Shown here: positions 44,123-53,700 of the stretch, piece after piece
Numbering within the stretch: the first letter of the stretch is position 1
Layout: each line of letters starts with the position of its first letter
Assembly: GCA_002344075.1 (NCBI GenBank)
Contig: DDTM01000058.1
Coordinates: 1-64,000 of the forward strand
Length of the DNA stretch: 64,000 bases
Direction: 5' to 3'
Source: Bacteroidetes bacterium UBA2364
Lineage (GTDB): Bacteria; Bacteroidota; Rhodothermia; Rhodothermales; UBA2364
Notes under the pieces: model-generated
What the model saw: the letters and a program-made list of their open reading frames with translations, nothing else
What the model was told of the DNA's origin: nothing
Databases searched by the model: none
Position numbers and translations under genes: made by a program

Positions 44123-45430
44123 ATGAGATATGTAAACTGGTTTATGCTGCTTATCTTGGTTTTTTATGTTGGTTGTAGTGGAATTCAGCAATCAAAACCG
44201 CCGAAAGTCAGGCTTCTGGAATATGAACGGCTTTTGGTAAAAAATCCAGGTAATCCGGTTATGATGCGGGAATTGGGGATCGCACACTTCGAGCTGAATC
44301 AATTTGATCAGGCCGAAAGCTACCTCAAAGATGCCATTGTCCGCTCGCCTGCCGACCCCAAAATTGCCCTCTTTTATGGGTTGGTTTTGGAAGCCACCAA
44401 TCGGAGGGCCTCTGCTTTAGATATATATAAAAGTTATACGCAATATGATCCCAAAGTCAATTTTACTCGACTCTTGGAAGGCCGTTACCTTAATTTGACG
44501 CGGGCGATTCTCCGATCGGAAATGGCAGAATTAGCACGTAAAGAATCATCCGGCGAGCTTACAAATGGCCGTTTAGAACAAAATGCTGTTGCTGTTTTCC
44601 CATTTAGTTACTTAGGCAAGAATAAGCAGTACGAACCTTTGAGCCGTGGAATTGCAGCATTAATCATTACAGACCTAGGTTCTGTTCAAGGGCTGAAGTT
44701 ATTAGAACGGCTTCAAATTGGTGTTTTGCAGCAAGAAATCGCGAGGGGACAAACGGGCTTTATTGATCCGGAATCTGCTCCACGCGCTGGTCGGATACTG
44801 GGGGCTTCTAAAGTGGTTTCTGGTAATTTCAATGTTTCGGCTAAACAACAAATCACCATTGATGCAGGTTATTGGGATGTTTTGAAGGATGAATCGGACT
44901 TCAAAACGGAGCCTGGGCCTCTTGCAGATTTGTTCCGGCTCCAAAAAAGTGTGGTAATCAAATTGTTGGAAAGCATGAAGATTCCTATTACAACACAAGA
45001 GCGTCAAAAGATATTAGGAACTGTGCCTACTCAAAATCTTCAGGCATTTCTGGCGTATTGCCGAGGCATGGAGGCGGAAGACTCTGGGGATGTACCCGGC
45101 GCTCTGCGCAATTTTAGACGGGCAGTGGAGTTGGATCCTAAATTTCAAAAAGCACGAGAATTGCTTGATAAAAACATAAACCGACAGGCTGCCGGAAGCA
45201 GTTGGAAAGACATTAACATCTCGTATGACTTCAACGGAGCTGGTAAAAATGGAGGCGCAGGCTTGGGCACCGACCAATTGGTTGCGGATCGCTTGCAGGC
45301 TGTTGGTACGGAAATGGGGGCCAACCTTTTCCCAAATCCTGAAAAGCGCAACCCGACCGATGAGTTTGGGCGTGTTTCAGAACAAACCGATTTGCCGCGT
45401 CCGCCAATTTTTCCACCAAAAGGCAATTAA
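44123..45430 (+). CDS. CsgG/FlgO-like TPR lipoprotein, second copy
   Basis: 435 residues. A lipoprotein signal ends at Cys18 (FYVGC). TPR repeats cover about 35-110 (MMRELGIAHFELNQFDQAE). A CsgG/FlgO-like domain follows: VAVFPFSYLGKNKQYEPL, ALIITDLGSVQGLKLLERL and AGRILGASKVVSGNF. A further TPR-like unit (GALRNFRRAVELDPKFQKA) precedes a Gly-rich C-terminal tail. It parallels the gene before it and is followed by a beta-barrel gene 18 bases downstream. This suggests a joint outer-membrane assembly. Confidence 0.72.
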   Translation: MRYVNWFMLLILVFYVGCSGIQQSKPPKVRLLEYERLLVKNPGNPVMMRELGIAHFELNQFDQAESYLKDAIVRSPADPKIALFYGLVLEATNRRASALDIYKSYTQYDPKVNFTRLLEGRYLNLTRAILRSEMAELARKESSGELTNGRLEQNAVAVFPFSYLGKNKQYEPLSRGIAALIITDLGSVQGLKLLERLQIGVLQQEIARGQTGFIDPESAPRAGRILGASKVVSGNFNVSAKQQITIDAGYWDVLKDESDFKTEPGPLADLFRLQKSVVIKLLESMKIPITTQERQKILGTVPTQNLQAFLAYCRGMEAEDSGDVPGALRNFRRAVELDPKFQKARELLDKNINRQAAGSSWKDINISYDFNGAGKNGGAGLGTDQLVADRLQAVGTEMGANLFPNPEKRNPTDEFGRVSEQTDLPRPPIFPPKGN

Positions 45431-45448
45431 TCTAACCCCTGAAATACT

Positions 45449-46630
45449 ATGAAAAAAATGCTTTGGCTATGTGCTGGGGTTTTGATGGCCTGGCCGGTTA
45501 TGGCACAACAAACTTCATCGCCAACCACGGAGGATCCGCAAAATGTCCGTAATAAGCGGTTTGCCGGCGTCATGCCGACCTATCAATCGTGGACTATTGA
45601 GGCAGCGTCTGGAGAAACCCTGTCGCTCGGACAGGTCTCCAATCAAGTGCTGGTATATTACCAAGTGAACAATCAGGTCTTGATGTCGCTGCGGAACTCC
45701 CAAGGGAGGTTTGATGCTGATTGCGAAGCGTGTTTGAATCCGACTTCCACCAGACAAACCTTCTCTGGGGTAGGCGATACCCAAGTCTCACTTTCATACC
45801 GCCTCCCCAATCCTAATTTAATTTTTAATGCAACTGTCAACTTGCCTACTGGCCGTTCGTCCCTTACTTCCGAAGAATTAGAAACGGTTGGCTTGTTTTC
45901 TAATCAGGTATTGGAGTTTAAATTGCCCGTACTTGGACAAGGTACTGCTCTTATGACCAGCGTTTCTGGGGCATTCCCTTTGGGCGAGCAAGCGGTGCTG
46001 GGAGGGGGGCTTTCCTATATTGTGAATGGAGGATTTAAGCCGCTCACGGATCTTGAGGCCGAGTATAAGCCAGGGAATGAAGTTTCTGCTGATGTCGGGG
46101 TAAATTTCAAGATGGGATCAAACGGTTCTTTGGGAATGGACGCCATGATCACCCGTTACAACGAAGACTACTTTGTGGAAAAGGCGGTTTTTAAAGCCGG
46201 AACGAAAATTAGTACCGTTCTTCAATACCGCCATTTGAATTCAACGACGGAATGGGCGGCATTGGTGCGTTATCGTTCACGAGAAAAAAATGCCATCGCC
46301 AGTTTTGTGGGAGAAACCCCTGCCGAAGAAGCGACAAATTCCAATCCTGCTGTAATGATGGCTCGCGCAACATATCGGATGAACCTGAATAAGGCGTTCG
46401 TCCCTGGTTTTTCGGTAGAAATGAGGTCTTATGCTGCGACTCCTGCCTGGTTGTCGGGCGCATTGATAGGAGGTATTGGGTTTGATCCCGAGTTTAGACT
46501 AAACGAATCAATTCTTATTCCCCTCCGAATTCGTTTTGTTTCTGGAACGGTTTCTAATCAGGGCTACTACCCCAATACCCGTTCATTGCGAAATTTGAGT
46601 GCCAGCGTGGGGTTTTATTGGTCTTTCTGA
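45449..46630 (+). CDS. outer-membrane beta-barrel protein of the T6SS-like locus
   Basis: 393 residues with a signal peptide (KMLWLCAGVLMAWPVMA, cleavage before QQ). The mature part has alternating hydrophobic strands throughout, including a Cys pair (DADCEACLNP), and ends in aromatic FYWSF, the C-terminal Phe signature of outer-membrane barrels. No enzyme motif is seen. It lies 18 bases after the second CsgG-like gene. Function unknown; it could be a channel or an anchor for the secretion machine. Confidence 0.7.
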   Translation: MKKMLWLCAGVLMAWPVMAQQTSSPTTEDPQNVRNKRFAGVMPTYQSWTIEAASGETLSLGQVSNQVLVYYQVNNQVLMSLRNSQGRFDADCEACLNPTSTRQTFSGVGDTQVSLSYRLPNPNLIFNATVNLPTGRSSLTSEELETVGLFSNQVLEFKLPVLGQGTALMTSVSGAFPLGEQAVLGGGLSYIVNGGFKPLTDLEAEYKPGNEVSADVGVNFKMGSNGSLGMDAMITRYNEDYFVEKAVFKAGTKISTVLQYRHLNSTTEWAALVRYRSREKNAIASFVGETPAEEATNSNPAVMMARATYRMNLNKAFVPGFSVEMRSYAATPAWLSGALIGGIGFDPEFRLNESILIPLRIRFVSGTVSNQGYYPNTRSLRNLSASVGFYWSF

Positions 46631-46745
46631 AAAAGAATGCCCTTTATAAGGTTGCGAAGATCGTACATAAGTGGTACATTCCAGAATGTTACAATAAAGA
46701 TGTTGCCCTTACAAGGTCTTTAACCTTTGCCGATCTCATCCATAC

Positions 46746-47996
46746 ATGTTACTCAAAATCATTGTTAGTCACTCTGTTCGGGATGATTTTTCGTCCGACT
46801 ACCTCTTTGATGAAGGACCCGTGACCATTGGTCGTCTTCCGGAAAACAAAGTGGTTTTACCAGACCGCGAGTTGATTGTGGGACGACATCATGCGGTGAT
46901 CTATCTCGAAGAAGCCTTTGCATGGATTGTGGACGAGTCTAGTAAAAATTTTACGTTTTTAAATGGAGAAAAACTCGAACACGGAAAGAAATACCAACTT
47001 CGAGACCAAGATCAACTGGAAATTGGCAAGTACCAGTTAAGGCTCTTGGACCTTACACCGAAAAATGAACCTAAAGTAGCTCCTGAAGCCGAAGGACAAA
47101 CAGCCGTTCAGCCTGCTTTTAATCCTTTTTCGGACTTAGTTCGTGGATTGACCGATGTGCTTCAGCAAATCAAAGCCTCCTATGTGCAGGCTGATCCGGG
47201 AACACGAATGGTTGATTTGGAAAATGCATTCCATCGAGGATTGGGGACGTTTTCTACAGATGAAATAGCCCTTAAAATGGTGGATGCCATTCGCCCCAAG
47301 ACCGAGTTTTCGTCTGTACAAGTGTCGGTGCCTTCGGCGGAGCCAGAAAAACCACGTATTGCCCCCCCTGCGGAAATGCCAGGATTTGTACCTTATTCTG
47401 GGATAGATGTACAAAATAAAACGGAGTGGGAACGTGCAATCGGAGGAATTTATAGCAGTGGACAGGATGGGTTGATTTTAAAACGCATGGCAGTGGTGGA
47501 TGATGTGATGTTGCGGATTGTAGAAAAGTTGATTAAAATTCCGGCACATTTTAGGCTAGAGTTTTTAGGCCACTCCTTCATTCCACATGCTTCCGGTTTT
47601 CCGTTCCACACAGCAACGGTTGAGCAATATAAAGCCTTTTTGTACGATATTCATGTGCCTTACGAGGTCTTGCGTGCCCGTTTGTCGGCTTTAGAACAGA
47701 TTGCGGAAGCGGTGCTTTATCACGAGATTGCCTTGCTCGAAGGCTATAAGCAGGCGGTTCAATCTGGTGCTTTGCGGATATTGGATCAATTAAATCCAGA
47801 ACATATAAAAAATGTTGCAGAAAAGGAAGGCCAAGATCTATACACCGTTGGTATGTTGAGCCATGCCAAGTGGCTAAAATTGGTGCAACAGGCACACTAT
47901 GAACTGGTCAGAGAGGATAAAGGTGTGGTTGAAAAAACCATTTTTAGGCCCGGTTTTGTGAAAGCCTATCTGGCGAAAATAGAGTCGGTTAAGTAA
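46746..47996 (+). CDS. TagH-like T6SS FHA protein
   Basis: 416 residues. The N-terminal 100 form an FHA domain (GPVTIGRLPENKVVLPDRE, VGRHHAVIYLEE). The C-terminal half resembles the T6SS FHA C-terminal region of the TagH/ImpI group: LYHEIALLEGYKQAVQSGAL, LDQLNPEHIKN, and a final segment FRPGFVKAYLAKIES. It is soluble. It would be the phospho-threonine reader controlled by the nearby kinase and phosphatase. The match is by domain pattern; residue-level proof is lacking. Confidence 0.7.
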   Translation: MLLKIIVSHSVRDDFSSDYLFDEGPVTIGRLPENKVVLPDRELIVGRHHAVIYLEEAFAWIVDESSKNFTFLNGEKLEHGKKYQLRDQDQLEIGKYQLRLLDLTPKNEPKVAPEAEGQTAVQPAFNPFSDLVRGLTDVLQQIKASYVQADPGTRMVDLENAFHRGLGTFSTDEIALKMVDAIRPKTEFSSVQVSVPSAEPEKPRIAPPAEMPGFVPYSGIDVQNKTEWERAIGGIYSSGQDGLILKRMAVVDDVMLRIVEKLIKIPAHFRLEFLGHSFIPHASGFPFHTATVEQYKAFLYDIHVPYEVLRARLSALEQIAEAVLYHEIALLEGYKQAVQSGALRILDQLNPEHIKNVAEKEGQDLYTVGMLSHAKWLKLVQQAHYELVREDKGVVEKTIFRPGFVKAYLAKIESVK

Positions 47997-48035
47997 TATT
48001 CGTTTTTGTTTTTGCATATTTTAAGGGAGATTCAG

Positions 48036-48539
48036 ATGAAACATTACATGAAGACCCAAACGGTTCTTTTGTTAAGCCTCTTGGTGGGGAGTGTTTGGAT
48101 ATCGGGTTGTTCTTTGTTTAAAAAGAAAAAGGCCCCACAAACAGTTGTCACTGCACCCGTAGAAACAAGACGATCGGTAGAACTAACCATTAAGGCCGAT
48201 GCAACCCTGAATGGTGGAAATCGTGTTAGGGTTGTGATCTATCAGCTACAGCGCAAAGAATTGTTCATGGCTTCGTCCCGTCAAGCATTTTGGTTGAAAA
48301 AAGAAACCTTGTTGCCAGATATTGCCGGAGATCCAAATCAAACACTCAGCTTTGAAATTGATCCCAATGTATCAAAGAACCATAAAGTATTTTTGTACGA
48401 AAACACCAAGTACATTGGGGTTGCGGTTGATTTCTTCCGGCCCGATGGCAACTTATGGCGTACTGTAACCGAGATAAATCCAAATAAAAACAGTATGTTT
48501 CAGGTTTCTGTCCAAGGAAGTGCCGTTTCGATTAAATAA
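48036..48539 (+). CDS. tssJ: T6SS outer-membrane lipoprotein TssJ
   Basis: About 167 residues. Lipoprotein signal with lipidated Cys25 (VWISGCSLF). The body has the TssJ beta-sandwich pattern: VELTIKADATLNGG, RVVIYQLQRKELF, and IGVAVDFFRPDGNLW. TssJ ties the TssM periplasmic domain to the outer membrane. The start is the ATG at 48036 with AAGGGAG upstream; a TTG at 48006 is rejected. It stands before tssK, as in many T6SS clusters. Confidence 0.85.
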   Translation: MKHYMKTQTVLLLSLLVGSVWISGCSLFKKKKAPQTVVTAPVETRRSVELTIKADATLNGGNRVRVVIYQLQRKELFMASSRQAFWLKKETLLPDIAGDPNQTLSFEIDPNVSKNHKVFLYENTKYIGVAVDFFRPDGNLWRTVTEINPNKNSMFQVSVQGSAVSIK

Positions 48540-48610
48540 GCACCTGAAACCCATATTTAGACTCCTCATGCAAGGCTGTCTCTGGATGGCCGAAGACCCA
48601 CACCGATTGT

Positions 48611-49966
48611 ATGGCAAGACCCCAAAAAGTAGTCTGGTCGGAAGGCATGGCCCTCGACCCACACCACTTCCAACAGTGGGATCGTTTTTCTCAGGCCAAT
48701 GTTGTGTTTCGTCAGAGAATGTTACAACGTCACGCTTGGGGAATCCTAACATTGATGATTGATGAAGAAGCGCTCTTAAATGGCCAGTTCAGCTTAAGTC
48801 AGGCAAGTGGCATTATGCCAGATGGTCTTGTATTTGATTTACCAGAAACCGATCGTGCACCCGATGCAAGACCAATACAAGGTGCGTTTGACCCTACAAA
48901 AGACCGCTTGGCGGTGTTTTTGGCGGTTCCTGCCGAGCGAGTAGAGGGGCGAAATACGTTGTTGCCGGATGTCCCCATCAACCGAACAACGCGGTTCGTT
49001 ACTACCGAAATTTTGGTTCGGGACGATAATACAGGGATTGAAGACCGTCCTATACAAGTTGCGAAAGCCAATTTTCAATTGGTTTTTGAAGGAGAGAGTG
49101 TAAATGATCTTAGTACTATCAAAATTGCCGAGGTTTTACGAACGAGGACCGGTACCTATGAGTTAAACCCCCAATTTATACCGCCTTGCTTGTCTTTGGT
49201 CTCATCTAAGGCTTTAGAAGGTATCGCTCGTCGTACTATGGAACTCTTGGTGGCAAAGCGTCAGGCGTTAATGGAAAAACATGCGGCTTATGGTCGCGGC
49301 GAATTGATGGCAGCAGATGTGACTACGATGCTGTTTCTGGAATCCATCAATGGTTCGATTCCTGAAATCAACCACAATTTCTCGGTCATTCAAAGCCATC
49401 CCGAAGCCTTCTTTCTTACGCTGCTGCGGCTGTCGGGTTATCTGACCACTTATTCTACTGCTTTTTCCTACAATGATTTTCCTGCGTATGACCACAGTGA
49501 CCTAACTACTTGTTTTCATACGCTCTTCAACCAGTTCCGGACATTATTGGGGGATGTGGTGTTCTCAAAAGAATATGAGCGGATAGACCTGATTCGGAAA
49601 GGAGAATCTATTTATCTTGCAACTTTCGATGACCGCCATCTACCCGAAAATGTGGAACTGTATCTGGTGGCAACCGGACAAGTGGCATCGGACCGGATGC
49701 GGTCTTCTTTTCCAAATGACATTCGGATAGCTTCTCCGGCCATGATCGAGCCTGTATTAAAAGGCTTTGTCCGTGCCTTGGAAGTACATTATGTTATGAG
49801 CCTCCCAAAAGGATTGCCTATACGGCCTGATGCGTTTTATTTCAAGCTGACGAAATCTGGGCCTTTTTGGGACGACATTCGGGCAAAAAAAGCCTTGGTA
49901 CTTTTTGTGCCGGCCACGTTGAAAATGTTGGATTTAGAGCTAATTGCCCTGAATCGTTCTTCATAA
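48611..49966 (+). CDS. tssK: T6SS baseplate-membrane connector TssK
   Basis: 451 residues, the usual TssK length. The opening PQKVVWSEGMALDPHHFQQWDRF and the later blocks LMEKHAAYGRGELMA, FFLTLLRLSGYLTTY and a C-terminal IEPVLKGFVRALEVHYV match TssK. TssK links the baseplate to TssL and TssM. It is followed by tssL after about 100 bases if the ATG at 50069 is used. Confidence 0.93.
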   Translation: MARPQKVVWSEGMALDPHHFQQWDRFSQANVVFRQRMLQRHAWGILTLMIDEEALLNGQFSLSQASGIMPDGLVFDLPETDRAPDARPIQGAFDPTKDRLAVFLAVPAERVEGRNTLLPDVPINRTTRFVTTEILVRDDNTGIEDRPIQVAKANFQLVFEGESVNDLSTIKIAEVLRTRTGTYELNPQFIPPCLSLVSSKALEGIARRTMELLVAKRQALMEKHAAYGRGELMAADVTTMLFLESINGSIPEINHNFSVIQSHPEAFFLTLLRLSGYLTTYSTAFSYNDFPAYDHSDLTTCFHTLFNQFRTLLGDVVFSKEYERIDLIRKGESIYLATFDDRHLPENVELYLVATGQVASDRMRSSFPNDIRIASPAMIEPVLKGFVRALEVHYVMSLPKGLPIRPDAFYFKLTKSGPFWDDIRAKKALVLFVPATLKMLDLELIALNRSS

Positions 49967-50068
49967 ATCCGACTCTTGTTGGACTCTATTCATTCACTTT
50001 GGGGCGGTGATGGGCAGGTACCTAAAACCGATCTACCCATTTATACGTTCATTTCAACGTCGAGAATC

Positions 50069-50734
50069 ATGAGTGCTAAACGTCCGCGTCTTTCCAAGTT
50101 CTGCACGGAGTTTTTGATGTTTGCTTTGCACATCCGTCGAACCCAGAACCCCGGTCACCCCGGGACGCTTCGTGAAAGTGTAAAACTGGCGCTTCAGAAA
50201 TTAGAAAATACCTGTAAACAGGCGGGAGTTGGTTTTCAGGATTTTCAACAGGCCAAATTCGCCTTGGTGGCATTTTTGGATGAGTCTGTGAGTATTCCAG
50301 CTTGGCCTTACAATGATGCCTGGAAACGAAATCCGCTTCAATTCGAGTTGTATGGTCGTTACGATGCTGGGGAACAATTTTTTGAACGGATTGCATTTCT
50401 CCGACAAGATGTTCGGGCGAATCTGGAGGCACTGGAAGTGTTTTATCTATGCCTGACGCTTGGATTTCGAGGGAAGTATGAAATTGTGGGACGTGACCAA
50501 TTGGCTGCGTTGCAAGATCAACTATACCGAGATTTGAAGCCCTTTGTCCAAGATACAACAGCCCAACTGGCACCCAGTGGATACCCCCGTGCCAAAGTGA
50601 TGGCGGAAGCGAGGCGGGAAATTCCGATCTGGGTCATTTTTGCCGTTGCTGGTAGCATCATGATTTTGTTTTACATCATCATGAGCTTTCTGATTTCCAA
50701 TGCTGCCGCCAATGTGATGTCGGGAGTTCAATAA
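50069..50734 (+). CDS. tssL: T6SS inner-membrane protein TssL (DotU family)
   Basis: About 221 residues from the ATG at 50069; an in-frame TTG at 49976 would give 252. DotU hallmarks are AKFALVAFLDESV, WPYNDAWKRNPLQFELYG and AGEQFFERIAFLRQD, and YLCLTLGFRGKY. One C-terminal membrane helix (IPIWVIFAVAGSIMILFY) is present. There is no C-terminal peptidoglycan-binding OmpA-like domain, so wall anchoring would depend on another protein. tssM follows 35 bases downstream. Confidence 0.9.
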   Translation: MSAKRPRLSKFCTEFLMFALHIRRTQNPGHPGTLRESVKLALQKLENTCKQAGVGFQDFQQAKFALVAFLDESVSIPAWPYNDAWKRNPLQFELYGRYDAGEQFFERIAFLRQDVRANLEALEVFYLCLTLGFRGKYEIVGRDQLAALQDQLYRDLKPFVQDTTAQLAPSGYPRAKVMAEARREIPIWVIFAVAGSIMILFYIIMSFLISNAAANVMSGVQ

Positions 50735-50769
50735 CTGCCTTAAGCAAACCACTAAGCATTTCCAAAGCC

Positions 50770-53700
50770 ATGCTCAACGCACTTAAAAACGAATTCTTTA
50801 TTGGTGGCGTCACCTACATCATCTTTGCAGCAGGGATTTTTTATCTCGGTAGTCTATTTGAGATTGACATGACCATGCGGATTTTGATTTCGCTGGTCAT
50901 ATTGCTACTTGTGGCGCTGGTGATGATGTACCGAAAAATGAAAGCCAACCGAGATGCGGCCAAATTGGAAGCAGGTATGAAAGCCCAAGCGGATGCCGCA
51001 CTCTTTGGTCAAGTGTCTGATAAACGATTGGAGATTGAAGAGTTACAGAAAAAATTTGTGGCTGCCATCGAAACCCTTAAACAATCCAAATTGGGCAAAG
51101 GTGGTAAAGGAAATCAGGCACTCTATTCACTCCCGTGGTACATGCTCATCGGCCCGCCTGCCGCTGGGAAAACCACCCTGATCCAACAATCTGGCCTTCA
51201 GTTTCCTCTGGAGTCAAGTAGGGTTCGTGGTGTTGGTGGAACAAGGGATTGTGATTGGTTCTTTTCCACCTCGGCTATATTCTTGGACACTGCCGGCCGA
51301 TATACCACCGAAAAATCAGACGAGCCGGAGTGGTTAGGTTTTCTGGATCTGCTCAAAAAATATCGCAAAAAAAAGCCACTAAACGGGGTTATTGTGTCTT
51401 TGGCGGTTACAGACTTAATGGGCCGAACCGAAGAGGTTGAACAACATGCAGCGAGTATCCGCCGCCGTTTGGATGAGTTGATTAGCCGTCTTGGAGTGCA
51501 TTTTCCCGTTTATTTAGTCTTTACCAAAAGCGATTTGGTAGAAGGATGTATAGAATTTTTTAGTGATCTAAACGCCCGTGAAGTGGAACAGATCTGGGGG
51601 CATACCCTGGATGAAAGTGAGCAAACGAGTAAAGAGCCGGGTCAGATTTTTAGATCAACCTATAATCGGATGTTGAAAACATTAGAAGATTTACGGTTAA
51701 ATCGTTTAAATACCAACCTGAAACGGGAAGATCGTCGAAAAGTATATAGTTTCCCTGACGAAATGACCGGATTAAAAGACCCGATCACTACGTTTGTTAA
51801 TCGCTTGTTCCAGTATAATCCTTTCAATGAAAACCCGATATTTCGGGGCTATTACTTCACAAGTGGAACCCAAGAAGGAACTCCGATTGATCGGGTGATG
51901 CAGGCACTGGCCAATCAGTATAGTTTGCCACAAACAGGCGGCGAGATGCCGATTCAGCGCGAGACCAAGAGTTATTTTATCAAGGACATTTTTAACCATG
52001 TGATCATTCCGGACCAACGGATGGCGATGCATACAAAGGCCGAGAAGAAATTACAGAACAAACTCCAGATAGGATCCATCGCATTGGCAGTAATCACGAT
52101 GTTGTTGTTTTTCTGGGGGGTGGGTTGCGGGTATTCCAAATCTAATCAAACGTTGGCCAACTTGGACGATGCAATACTAAAGGCAAAATCGGTGGCATGG
52201 TCCGGGCCAGAAAAAACAATTCCTAATTTACAGATATTAGACAACCTTCGGCTCCGGATTCATGAAGCCGAAGAAGAAAGTTTTTTCTGGACGATGGGGA
52301 TGACACGTGGAGCAAGTGCGGCGGAACAAGCGCGTCTGTTATTCTTTCGTAAATTCAGGCCATTGGTTGAGCAGCAATTTTATCGAAATATGGAGTCTGG
52401 ATTGCGTGAGTATGTAGCTTCAGGCCAAGACCCGATTGGAAAAATGGAAGAGCAGTTAGGAGCCTATATCTTAATGGGGCCAGACGTGAATTTTGCTCAG
52501 GGAGCCGAGCCACCAACCAAAGCCGAAGGGGTTAAGCATTTGCAGGTGTTTTTGTCCTATGCAGCCGACCTTCAGTTCAATAATCCTTCGGGAAATATGC
52601 GGCTCTCCAAGGAAATTCAAACGATGGTAAAAGAACAGGTCAAACTTTTTGGCGAAGTGGTGCGGCAAAATGAACCGCTAAGATTCCGTACAGACCAAAC
52701 ACTCATCCGGCAATCAAGAGAATTGCTCCGTAGAAACCTTTCTGCAAAATCAATTTATCATAGCATTAAACGACAGATTATTAATCAAACCCCCCGGTTA
52801 GGAAGCATCGGCTTATCAGAATTATTAGGCCCCATTTCTTCTGGCTACATGTTTGGAAGTGTGCGGGTTAATGGCTTTTTCACTCGCTCTGCATGGGATA
52901 CCTTAGTTGTTCGCGAATTTACAAAGCGAAGCGAAAATCCGGTGGCAGGTAACTGGATCATCGGCCCACTTTCCAAGGCCCAGTTACCGAGCAACCTGAC
53001 CAATCCGGTAGAGTATTTACGTTCGTTGGTTAGGTTCTATTTTGAGGACTATGCCCGAACATGGGTTACGTTTGTACAAGGTGTTACTTACGACCGTTCT
53101 GGTGTCTCTGGCAGCAATCCACTTTCGGTAGCATTACGTTTAAACCAACTTTCCGCTGCTGGCTCATCTCCCTTCCAAGCGCTTGTGGATTCGGTATCTT
53201 CACAAAATCGTTTGTCTTTTAAGCAGGAAAAAGGAGGCAATATTGTAACGAATACTTGGGACAGCATTATGGGCAACGAGCGTACCGATATTCAGGTGGA
53301 TCAATCCGGGTTGGATGTTGGGCAATCTATAAAAGCCATTCATGCACTGTCAACCTTACCGCCACCGGGTGGAAAGGGAACCAATGGCGGGCTTAAAACG
53401 CTTTTAGATGCCTATTTTGCTGTGAGCAAGGAAGTGGAACGAATGGCCAGTGGTCAACAAGCCCCAATGGCAGAACAGTCTATTAACAGTGCGAAAGATG
53501 TTGCAGAAAGATTATCTGGGCTTTTTGACGCCGGAACTGGGGCGAGAATAAAGGCATTGCTCCAAGCCCCATTAGAGGATATTTCGTCGGGGGTGGTGGT
53601 CATCCAACAGGAACAAGTAGCGCAAACTTTTTCGGCGTCCGTTGGTGGAGAATTGGCTTCTGTACAGGGAAGGTATCCGTTTAGTGAAAGCGCCAGTGCA

